Assembly (NCBI GenBank): GCA_022836615.1
Contig: MU405255.1
Location: forward strand, 207,382-271,381
From: Annulohypoxylon bovei var. microspora
Lineage: Eukaryota; Ascomycota; Sordariomycetes; Xylariales; Hypoxylaceae
Reading direction: 5' to 3'
Length of the DNA stretch: 64,000 nt
In this document: piece by piece, positions 36,301 to 47,967 of the stretch
How positions within the stretch are numbered: position 1 is the first letter of the stretch
Layout of the letters: the number at the start of each line of letters is the position of its first letter
Translations under genes and position numbers: made by a program
The notes under the pieces: model-generated
Databases searched by the model: none
The model's input: the letters and a program-made list of their open reading frames with translations, nothing else
Told to the model about the DNA's origin: nothing

Positions 36301-39018
36301 TATGTTAATATAATGTTATGTTTTCGTAATTATATTTATTTATCATTTCTTTTCGTCGAAAAGTTTAAATATTTTATTAATATAAATATTTAAATAAACG
36401 TTAATTATATTATTTATGGTTAATATATTTTTATGCCATTATAATTTAAGTTTATAAGAAACGTTAAAAATTAATTTTTATGCGTAATTAATTAATATTT
36501 TGTTAATTAATTTTAAAGTAAATTTTCTTTTGTATTTTTATAATATAATGGTTTTTTCGTTTACTTCGTTTTTATATTAAATTTCTTATTTATGAAATAT
36601 TTTTTTTTTAAATATAAAGTTTTTTAAAAACGTTTTATTTAAAACGATTCCCGCTAATATTATGAATAAGGCGTTATATTTATTTTTGGTTTTAAATTTT
36701 ATTATAATAATAATATTTTTTATTATACGTGGCTTTAAATTGCTTATTTTTATTATGGTAAATGGTTGCTTTGTTTTATATTTTTATAAATATTTTATTA
36801 AAGATTATGAAATGTAATAAATTATATAATTATAATCGAAAAAGGTTATAAAATGTTTTTTATTATTTAATTTAATTATGAAAAGGTTATGTTACTTTTT
36901 ATATCCTTTTTTAATTGGTTTATTTTTATGTGGTGGTGGTTTAAAACCGTTGTTTATTTTTATTAAATAAATATAGTTATTTTAATTTTTATTATTAAAG
37001 TTATTAAATAAATTAATAAGCTTTAAATTAATATTTAATTTAATTAATGTTTTTGTTAAGCTTTATTAATCTTGTTTTTTATTTTCGTTTTTTACGAAGT
37101 GGATTTATTTATTATTATCTTTGTTTTTTTATTTATTGTAAATATTTCGGATTTTTTTTCCGAATTTTTAACGATCGTTATTATTTTCTTTAAATAAGGT
37201 GTTTTTTAACGTGATTTTCTTAGATTTCGTTAAGTATATTAAGGTTTTTCGAGGAAAATGTGGTTTTTAAATATAATTTTTTATTTAATGGTTTTTTTTA
37301 TTATAATTAAAACATTTATTATCGGATGTTTTTATTATAAATCCGTTTTTTTTTAATTAAATTAATTTATTAATTATTTTATTTAAGATTTAATATTATC
37401 GTTTATTATGTTATTATTAACATTATTTTTATTAAATTTTAAAGTTTTAATTAAGTTACGTTTAATTAAATTATTATTACTTTTAAGATTTATAAGTTAT
37501 AAAAAAGCGTTATTATATTATAAAATGTAATAATTATTACGAATGTGTTATATATTTTATTTTCGATTAATGTTTAAATAATTAAAGTTATTTATTATAT
37601 TGTTTTTATTATTATTTAAATTATATTTAAAGGACCGATTTAAATATGAAATAATAATTATACGTTTAATATGTAAATGCGTAATAAATTAATTAATATT
37701 TTACGATTTTAATGCGAGTTTTTAATACGTATAAAAAGCTTATAAAAAGCTTTTTATATTCTTTTTATAAAGTTCACGAGATTTTTATTTTATTATAATA
37801 ATAAAGTAATGAATATAATGAACGGGTTGTAAAATACGTGGTGTTTTTTTAATATTTAAAATATTATTTTTAAAAATGTGACTTAAATTAACTTTTATGT
37901 TTATATATAAACTGTTATTTATTAAAAATTATTTAATAATTTTATGGAAATTTTTATAGTTTATAAAAAATAAGGTATTAAAGTTACTTTTAATTTATTT
38001 TGTATTTTATTAAACTTATTTAAAACGGTATAATTCGTTTATATTAACTTTAACGATAAAAGTATTATTATTATTTTTTTTTTTTACATTTAAAAAATTT
38101 ATATATCTTAATAAATAATATAATTTCCGGTTAAATTTGTTTAATTTTTCTTTTTTAATTAATTTAAACTTTATTTAAAATGTTGGTTTTTTAAAAGTTA
38201 AGCTTTTTATTAAAAAAGCGTTTATTTAACGTGCGGTTTTTAAGTTATTTTAAATATAAAAATAATTATAAATTAAAGTTATGCCATTTAATATAACGGG
38301 TGTTTAAAAGTTTATTTAAATTATGTATTAATAAGTTTAATAATTTAACTTGATTTTAATTTAATATTAAATTTTTATTAATGTAATATTAATGCGGTTA
38401 AACCGTTTTTATTATCGTTATAATTATTATAAAGTTTATTATTAAATTAAATATATATTTAAATTAATTATTTATGTTTTTATTTAAATTTTCGTTTATT
38501 TTTATTTAATTAAAAGTTAATAATTTAAGTTATAAATAAATTTAATAAATTAAATTATTATAATTTTTTCGAAAATTAATAAAATCGGTGGCATTAAGGA
38601 TTTTAACGACGTTAAAAACGTTTATTATTATTTTATTTTTACCTTTAATTTTGCTTTTAATTTTATTTATTAATTTATTAAACGAATTAAAGTTTTTAAA
38701 TATAGTTTTAAAAGTTAATGTAAAAGGTGTAAAAATGTGAAAAAAAGGTATAAAAATAAATTAATTTATGTTATTAATGTTTTATTTACGTAAATAATTA
38801 TTTATGTATTTAAATTTTTTAATTATATAAAATATTATTTATATAAAATAAACGTTATTTTATATTAATAAAAGTAAATTTATATAATTAATTATTAATT
38901 AATTTAAGTTTTATAATTAATTAAATTTATATACGATTTAAGGTTATTTTAATAATTAACGCTTGTTACCATAAGTGGTCCAAGCGTTATTACGGAAACC
39001 CTCAAATCGGGGATCCAT
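33325..39018. mobile_element. LTR retrotransposon family C, degraded
   Basis: Direct repeats of equal length at 33325-33539/40 and 38803-39017/18 align throughout with transition differences only; the right copy keeps more G+C (ACGGAAACCCTCAAATCGGG). They start TG/TA and end near CA; AATAA occurs at 33320-33324 and 39019-39023 if one extra base is included. Total about 5.7 kb. In the minus orientation the LTR has a TATATAAA motif, so minus is more likely. Internal coding domains could not be identified with confidence; the size would suit Ty1/copia or Ty3/gypsy. Confidence 0.72.
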
Positions 39019-39699
39019 AATAATTCGTTTTATTTTTTTATTTTCCTTTTATAAAATATTATTTTTTAATGCTTCGTTAATTTAATTTTCTTAAATATTT
39101 CTTTTTATTTTTAATTCTTCGAAAATTATTTTATATTTTTAATTACATTTTTATATTAACTTTAAAATATTTTTTATTAAAAATTTTCATAAATACCATT
39201 AATTATATATTACTTTATAACCTTTTTAATAAACCAAATATTTAAAAATATGTTTTTTATATTAACCTTTTTTTTAAAAGCTTTTCGATTTTAAATAATT
39301 TCCATTTTTCGTTATTTTTATTTATTTAAATTTATTTAAATTATAATTTTTTTTAAAAAAAGTATTTTTTTTAAATAATCTTAAAGTTAATTATAAAATT
39401 AATATTATTTAATAAATTTATTAATATTAAAAGAAATTTAATTTATAAATTAATTTTTTAATTTCTTTAATTATTATTAATAATTTAATTTTTTTATTTT
39501 AACCATTTTTTAATAAATTTTTTAAATAAATAATATTTTTTATATAATTTTAAATATATTCTTTCACCGATATTAAATTTTTAAAAATTATATTTAATAT
39601 TATATTATATTTTATTAATTATTATCGTAAAGTTTATTATTATTATAACTTTTTATTATTATATATATATATATTTTTTTAACGCAAATAATCCGACAT

Positions 39700-40116
39700 C
39701 GTAAATAACATTTAGTTTATTTTAAAATAAACCACATAATAAAAACCTTTTAATTTAATTAAAAGTAAAAAATAACCCTTTTAAAAGTTACGGCCCCGGG
39801 TATTATACGGTGAAGTATAATCAAAGAAAAACTTAAAGGAAAAAAAGGAAAAAATTATAATTATAATATAAAAAACCGAAATTAATTATAAAAAAATAAA
39901 AGGTTTTTCATCCCGGTTATTATAAGGTTTTCCTTTTATTTTTTAATAAAATAAATATATAAATTTATTCGTAATGAAAGAAATATAACGTATAACCGGC
40001 GGAACGCCGCTTTAATTATACGAACATTTACCCGTGGTAACTCCGTATACCATGTAATTAAAAAATAATTATATACTTAAATAAATCGGTGTAAAATAAA
40101 TAATAATAATAATAAT
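39700..40116 (+). mobile_element. SINE copy 3, 5'-truncated
   Basis: Matches the 3' half of the two full SINEs (TTTAATTTAATTAAAAGTAAAA, GAAAAACTTAAAGG, the ATAAATCGGTGTAAAATAAATAATAAT tail) and ends in (TAA)n. Lacks the tRNA-like head, as usual for truncated reverse transcripts. Less mutated in places (CGGCCCCGGGTATTATACGG, CCGGCGGAACGCCGC). Only ~200 bp from the next TIR element. Confidence 0.75.
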
Positions 40117-40311
40117 ATATTTTTTAAAATTTTAAAATTTATCGCGTTATATAATACTTTTAAAATTAATATTATTATAATTAATTTAAATTTTAAAATT
40201 ATTTTATTTAAAAAGATTTTTAAAATAAATAATTTTATATTATTTAAATTATATTATAAAAATAAAAATATAAAATTTTATAAAATTATTAATAATAATA
40301 TATAAAATTAA

Positions 40312-41017
40312 AAGTAATATTAACCGCATTATATATATGTTACGAAGTTCCCGCGTTATATGCGGGCCAAGCATTATAAATATTTTCTTCGTTATATAAA
40401 TTTATATATAAATATATATATTTTTAATGTTTACCCCGTGCGTATTTTTAATTAAATTTAAAAAAGTTTATACGCTTTTATATTTATTTATAAATTATTA
40501 TAATTTTTTGTTTTTTATTTTTTAAATTTAATTCTTTTTTATAATTATATTATTAATTAAATCTTAAAACGCGCTTTTAATTAATTTAAATTATATGTTT
40601 TAAAAATAATTATATAAATAATAAATTAAATTAAAAATTAAATGCATTTAATAATTTTTAATTAAAATGGTTTTATAATATTTTTTACGTAAGTTTTTTT
40701 ATTTTATATATAATTATGTTTTAAATTAATTTATTAATTATATAAAAATTTTAATGGCATGTAATTAAATTTATTCGAAAACGTTTTACGAAATTTATTT
40801 AATTATATAATTATAAAAAATATAATAAAAAATTAAAATGGGAAATATAAAAGAAAAATATATATATAAATTATAATAAAAAAAAATTAATTAAATTTTA
40901 TAAATTATTAATACTTTTAATTATATAACGATTTATATGCGATTTAAAGTATTTTACATTATTTTATATATAACGAAAAAAACCGGCGATATACATATAA
41001 CGCGGTTAATATTATTT
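40312..41017 (+). mobile_element. TIR element family 1, copy 3 (RIP-mutated)
   Basis: 706 bp. Left end AAGTAATATTAACCGC..., GTTCCCGCGTTATATGCGGGCC; right end CGATATACATATAACGCGGTTAATATTATTT. Perfect 8-bp duplication AAAATTAA at 40304-40311 and 41018-41025. A 63-codon ORF at 40937-41128 spans its end and is meaningless. Confidence 0.88.
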
Positions 41018-42440
41018 AAAATTAAATATTTATTTTTATATTTTAATTACATTTTTTATTTTATTCATTTATTTATAAATGTTATATTATTAAAAAGTTT
41101 TATACGGTTTTTATTTTTAAAAATATAATTTATTAAATTTTAAAAAAAAACTTTTTATTTTAATTTAAAATTATTTTTTTTTAATATTTTTTAATTATAT
41201 AATAATAAACATTTAAAATATATTTTTACTTATTTTTTAATTATATATTAAAAGTTTTTTAAAATTAAATTTTTTTTTTTTAAAAACTTATAAATATTCG
41301 TTATTAAAACATTATTATAATTATAATTTAATATTTTTTAAAATATTTTTTCCGATAAAACTTTAAATAATTTTATAATAAAATTTATTATTATTATATA
41401 ATATAATATTAATTTGCTTTTAATAAAATATAAATAACTTAATAATTTTTTTTTAATTTTTTTTTAATATATTTTAAATAATAATTTAAATAATTATATA
41501 ATTAATTAAAAAATTTTTAATTATTAAATTTTTTAATTCCATTATTATTTTTTATTATTATAAATTTATTAAAAAATTTATTAAACGTATAATATTAAAA
41601 TAATTATTTTTTTTATTTTTTTTAATAATATAATATAATAATTATTTTTTAATATCGAAATTTTTTTTTTCGTTCGTAATTTCTTTTTTAAATTTTATAA
41701 AATTTTCTTATATTTTTTATCACGGCGAATAAGTTTTAAATCGGGACAAAGCTTAAGCGATAACGGACCACGTATTTTATTAATAAAAATATTTAAAAAT
41801 AAATTAAAAAAAAACCATAAAATAATTTCTTTTAAAAGGTTTTTATATATTAATTTTATAATTAAAACTTTAATTAATTATTTCGTTAATATACTTTAAA
41901 AATAATAATAATTAAATATTATTATATAACTTTTTTTTAAAAAAAAATTCGATTTATAAAAAAAATAAATTATTATAATTTAAACCATGGTTTAAATTAT
42001 AAAAGGTAAAATATAATATATAAAAAAATAAAAAATAAAGAAAAAGTTATTTATAAAGTAATAAATAAGGTAATAAAAATAAGTAATTATTTATTATTTT
42101 TTTATATATAAAAAGTTTAATTAACGTTATAACGTTAAAGATTTTTTTTTTTTTATAATTTTATTATTTTTAAATAATTATATAAATAAAATCGCTTTTA
42201 TATTATTTTAAATTTACATTTTTTATAATAATAATAAAGTTTATTTTTTATGCATTAAAAAAATATTTAATATTTTTAATTAAAAAAAAACCAATTAAAT
42301 TTAAAAGTTAAATAATTATCTTAATTTTCCGCTTTAAATAAACCCATAATATGAATTAATATTTAAATTAATTACATTAAAAAAAAATTATTTAATCGCT
42401 TTTAATAAAATTATAACCCATTATTAATCAATTATAATTA

Positions 42441-43160
42441 AAGCAATGTTGGCCGCGCTGTATGTATGTCGCAAGGTTCCCGCGCTGTATGCGGGCCGGG
42501 CATCACTGGTACTTTCCCCGCCATACAAATCCCCATACAAACACATGTACTTTCAATGCTCACCCCGCGCGCACCTTTAATTGAACTTAGAAAAATCCAC
42601 GCGCCCACACCCACCTACATACCCTTTCAATCTACCGTTTCCTACCCCTTCAATTTCTCGTCAAACTTTTTATAATTACACAATCAGTTAGATCTCGAAA
42701 AGCGCTTTCGATTGATCTAGGTTGCATCTATTACAGATTGTAACTTAGGTGGGAAATCAGCTTCGAAGCTGGGTGCATCTAGTAGTTTTTTACTAAGGTG
42801 GTCCCGTGATACCCTTTGCGCAGGCCTTCTTGCCCTACATGCGATTACCTTCCAATCTGATTTGCCAGCCATATAACGATCTATGAGGCATGCAAGTTGG
42901 TTCATTCGAACGCGCGTTTCGAGATCTATTTAACGGTGTAATTATAAAAAATAAAACCTTCAATTGAAAGGGTGGGAAACGGGGGATTGTAACAGCTTGT
43001 AGGTGGGTGTGGGAGAAAAGTAAGTTGAATTGATTGAATTTCGTGGGCTGCTGGTACTTTCAATTGTATGGCGATTTGTATGCGATTTGAAGTACCTTGC
43101 GCCACCCCGCATACAGCGCGGGAAACCGGCGACATACATACAGCGCGGCCAACATTGCTT
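42441..43160 (+). mobile_element. TIR element family 1, copy 4, nearly unmutated
   Basis: 720 bp with termini AAGCAATGTTGGCCGCGCTG and its complement at the right end; the inverted repeat continues through GTATGTATGTCGC and GTTCCCGCGCTGTATGCGGG with small differences. Flanked by TATAATTA at 42433-42440 and 43161-43168 (exact 8 bp). Normal G+C, whereas the host retrotransposon on both sides is almost pure A/T, so it landed after RIP. No transposase: small ORFs are translations of the two inverted arms. A non-autonomous, MITE-like element; 8-bp duplication suggests the hAT superfamily. Confidence 0.92.
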
Positions 43161-46100
43161 TATAATTAAACCGAATAAATAAAACAATTACACTTAAAAT
43201 TTAAATTATATATATTTAATTTTTAATAAAAAATTAAACAACTTTAATAATATAATTTACATAAAAAAAAAGTTAATTTTATATTTTAATATTATTTATA
43301 TTTATATTTAAATAATAATAAAATTAATATTATTATTAAAAAATAAATATAAATTATTAATAATAATTAAATAAAAAAACTTAATATTAAAAATAAAAAA
43401 ATGAAATTTAAACTTAATAATAAAATATATATTATTAATTTTATATATATAAACTTAATTAAAATTATTAATAATAAATAATTTAAATAATTTTTATATA
43501 TTATAATTATAATAAAACTTTAAAAAGAATTAACGTTAATTATAATTTACTTTATAAAATTAAACGTTAAATATAATATATTTTATATACCTTTTATTTT
43601 TTTAATTATTAAAAATTAAAAAATATTTAATAAAAACATAAAATAAATTAATAAAATAATATTTATTAAAATAATAATAAATTATTTAAATAAACTTTAT
43701 TTAAAATTTAAATTACATATAATATTTAAAATAACATTTACACATTAAACTAAGTAATTAAACTTTATATAAAATAATTTAACCTTTAAAATACATATAA
43801 TATATAATTAAATAAAATATTTTAATAATAAAATTAAAACATTTATTAAAATTAAATAAAATATTTAAGCATTTTAATTATAAAATAAAACAAATATTAT
43901 TAATACCTTAAAAAATAAAATAATAACTTTTATTAAAAACTTATAATTAAATTAAAATAATATTTTAAAATTTTAAACCTTTAAAAAAATCACATTATAA
44001 TATTAAACATTAAAACCTACTTATATTCATTAATAATAAACCCACTTTTAACGAAAAAAAAATTAAATTTAATTATTAATTTATATTATTAAAAAATAAA
44101 TTAAAAAGGAATATAAATTATTTTAATAATAATAAAAAAAAGATTTTTTATATTATAACTTATACCGAAAAAATAATCATTAAAAACCTTATACCATTTA
44201 TAATAAAAAAATGTAAACCATTTATATTAATAATTTTTAAATAAATCGTCGAATATTTATATAAATAATATAAAAATTTTAACACATATAATATAACTTA
44301 TTTTAATTTTAAAAATTTATAAATAAAAATCTTAAGTTAATTTATTATATTTTATATTAAATTTACAAAACTTATAAAATTAATTTATATTACTTTTAAT
44401 AATTATAAAAAAAGTTATATAATAAATTACTTACTTAATTAAATAAAAAATTAATTAATTAATATTATAATAATAAATTAACGTTTTCCGATTTTTATAT
44501 ATACATTTAACATTATAATTATTAATAAAATAAAAACTTTTTTACATAATAATAAATTTAAAAAAAAAACTAATAAACTTATTATTATAACATTAAATAC
44601 CGTAACATTAAATTAAAAATAAAAGAAATAAATTTTAAACCTTAATATATTATTAATGTTTACCACGTTAACAAGCGAAATTAACTTAAATTATTATAAA
44701 ATTTAAATAATAAAAACCATAATTAATAAAAAAAAAATATATATTAAATTAATATTTTTATAAATAAAGTTATTTATTCCTTAAAATTAATACTTCATTT
44801 ATTATAAACGTAACCACCGAAATTTAAAATACTTTACATAAAAAGAATATATTAAAATAAAAAAAACTTAAATAAATATAATTATAATAAAGATTTAATA
44901 AAATGTTATAAAACTTAATAATAATAAATTAATCATTATAATAATAAAAAATAATTTTAAAATAAAGAAACTCCCATTTTAAAGGAATAATAATAATAAT
45001 ATTAAGTATAAAAGTTTATATAAAAATATTTATTAATTTATTAAAAGGGATATTTAAAAAAAAACATTTATTAATAAAATATACCATAATAAAAAATAAA
45101 ATAAATTTAATAATTAAAACATTTATTAACATAAAAACAAATATATATATATTAATAAATATTCTTTATATTATAAAAATAATTAAATATTTAAGAGTTA
45201 AAAAATTAAAAAGATTTAATTTTATTATAATTTTAAACTTTAATAAAAAAAAAACTTAAATTATAAATATAATAATTAAAGTTTATACTTAATTATAAAA
45301 TAAAGAAATTAAAAACATTATATTATTAATAATTAATATAAAATATAACTTAATTATTAATAAAAAATTCTTTACTTATCACGATATATTAATAAATTAT
45401 AAAAAAAAACGATTAATATTTTCAAAAAAATAAACGTTAAACTTAAATTCATAAAATATTTTTATAAATTAAATTAATAAATTATTAAATAATCTTAAAT
45501 ATTAAAAAAATGTAAATTAAAAAGCAATTTTAATAAAAAAAACGAACAATAAAAAAAAGCAAAATACGAAAATTAAATATGCCATAAAATAATATTTAAA
45601 AGGCATTAATCTTTATAAACCGGAGAAAATAACCCACCTTACCACACTTCGATTAAAGGGAATAATAAGGCCTTAATACATTAATAAATAAAAAAACTTA
45701 AAAAGGTATATTAATAATTAAATAAAGTACATTAATAATTATTAAAAAACTTATTTAATGAAAATTTTTTTTTAATAACTTTGAAAATAATATTATAACC
45801 TTTACATAAAAATATTAAAAGATATTTTAATTTAAACATGAAAATTAAAAAAATATATTAAACTTTTAATAAAAAAAACATGAAAAGTTAACATTAATTA
45901 AATTATATATGAAAATAATTAATTAATTTAAAGAAAAATATAATAATTAAAACGTTTAAAGTTTTTATAAATTATAAAGGGATAACTTTAATTAATATAA
46001 ATATAAACCATTTAATATAATAATCATTAATATAATTACCTTTTATAAAATATTTTAAAAGTTAAATTAATTAAAATATAAAATAATTAATTTATATATA

Positions 46101-46430
46101 TTTAATAAGTTTATTAATAAAAAAAAACAAATACCTTTTAAATGATAAAGAAAAATTATAGAAAATAATTTTAAAAATAATACTTATAAAATATTATAAA
46201 CATTTAAATATATTTAATAAAACAATGTTTAATAAATTGTTATTATACCATTTAAAAATGGATCATTATATTAAATTAAATATAAATCTTAATAATTTAA
46301 GTTATAACCTTTTATATAAAATATTATTAAAAGAAATAAAAACTTACAAGGATTATATTATAAATAATTTATAAAATTTTTTTATTAAACCATTATTTAC
46401 TTTATAAACAACGTTAATATTCTTCGTTAA

Positions 46431-46830
46431 AAAGGTAAACGGCGGGTTAAAATTTTACATAAATTATAAAAAGTTAAATTCTTTTATTTATAAAAACAAA
46501 TATCCATTATTATTAATTAAAAAAACCTTAACTTAAATTATTAAAAGAAAAATATTTTTTAAAATTAATATTAAATAAACGTTTTATAAGATTTATTTAA
46601 CCACAAGAAATGAAAATTTAATAATATTTTAAATAAAATATAAAACTTATTAATTTAAAATGTTATTATTTAAATTAATAAATAAATTATTAATATTTTA
46701 ATAATATATTAATAATATATTTTAAAAATATTTAAATAAATTTTATATTATATATTTAAATAATATTTTATTTTCTTTAAAAATCGAAAAAAATATAAAG
46801 AATATATTTAAAAGATTTTAAATTATTTAT
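46431..46830 (+). pseudogene. RIP-mutated gypsy reverse transcriptase (family B)
   Basis: In one plus-strand frame the conserved Ty3/gypsy RT order is still visible: VNGGLKFYINYKKLNS (consensus GGLRFCVDYRKLN), YKNKYPL, KIFFKINIK (KIFTKLDIR), FYKIYLTTRNENL, KMLLFKLINK (KVLPFGLTN), then YLNKFYIIYLNNIL (consensus FCVVYLDDIL). Stops replace Gln and Trp codons, and Asp appears as Asn, all explained by C-to-T or G-to-A. The catalytic Asp pair is Asn-Asn here. Non-functional. Confidence 0.85.
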
Positions 46831-46996
46831 GTAAAATAAGTTTTTAAATAAATATTACGAAATATAAATTTTATATAATTAAAATAAAATTCTTTAAATT
46901 TTATATTAATATTAAAAATATTAACATTAATTTTAATAAAGTAAAAGTTATTTATTATTAATAAACACTTATTAAAAATAAAAAAATAATATTTTA

Positions 46997-47967
46997 AAGT
47001 TTTTAAAGTTTTTTTTTCTTTTACTTGGTACGGCTTTTTATAATGTCCGGGAAAACGCGACCTTTGTAAACTCCGGGGCGTTTTTGCCTTTCCAAAGTTA
47101 CGAGGATTAAAAAAAAGAAAAAAAAGATTTTAAAAATTTTTCTTCGTAAAAAGTTATTATTAAGAAAAGGTTTAAGAAAAAGGGTGGAAAACGGGGGAAA
47201 AAAAGGGTGGAAAACGGGGGTAATAAAGTGGGGAAAAAAAAATCCGTTTAAAAAATATTATTATTTATTTAATTAATTAATTTTTAATTTAATAATTAAT
47301 TAACTTATTTATTAATTAATTAAAATTTATTTATTAATTAATTTATTAATTAATTTATTAATTAATTTATTTATTAATTAAATAATGGGTTAAATAATTT
47401 ATTAATTTTTTAATAAAAAAAACATATTTTTATATAAAAGGTTTTCATTACCTTTTAAACCCCCGGATTTTAACCTTAATTTTAACCTTACCTTTAACTT
47501 TAATTTTATTTTTACCTTTAACTTTAATCTTAACCATTAACCTTACATGATTTTAAAAACTTACGTAATTTTAAAAACTTAATTTTTAATTTAAATTAAT
47601 TCATTTTTATATAATTAAATAAAAGCTTTAAAAGTGGGTAATTAATTAACTTTTAAAAAAATGGTTTTTACGTTAATTTAAAAATAATTTAACACGTGGT
47701 TAAAAATATAATTAATTAAAAAGGTGGCTTAAAAGGGTTATTAAGTGCGTAAATAATTAAAAATTAAGTTTAAAAAAAAGATGCATTTAATTAAAAAAAT
47801 GGATAAATTTAACCAATTAAAAACGTTTTATTAATGTTAATTAAGTTCGAAAAAACTTATTAATTTCTTATTAATTACTTATTAATTAATTATTAATTAC
47901 TTTATTAATTAATGAATAATTATTTATATAATTAAAAAAAGTTTAAGCGTAATAATGTTTTTTAAAC
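46997..47967 (+). repeat. Repeat R, copy 1 (inside family B)
   Basis: About 970 bp, homologous to 54,199-55,399. Order: hairpin head (arms TTTTTAAAGTTTTTTTTTCTTT and its complement near 47,105-47,135) enclosing a G+C-keeping core with GTCCGGGAAAACGCGACC and CTCCGGGGCG; a GGGTGGAAAACGGGGG repeat; a TTAATTAA-rich stretch; CCTTTTAAACCC...; AACTTTAAxxTTAACC units; ending near GTAATAATGTTTTTTAAAC. Position just after the RT relic indicates insertion. No coding content recognised, class unknown. Confidence 0.7.

Noticed and set aside
40937..41128. 63-codon ORF in the A/T block
   Set aside because: Runs across the end of a RIPed TIR element; composition is Ile/Leu/Phe/Tyr/Lys as expected from random A/T sequence.
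42466..43135. Small ORFs inside the young TIR element (plus strand 42466-42675, minus strand 42926-43135 and others)
   Set aside because: The left-hand plus ORF and right-hand minus ORF are near mirror images because they translate the two inverted arms; none has a domain. The element is non-coding.
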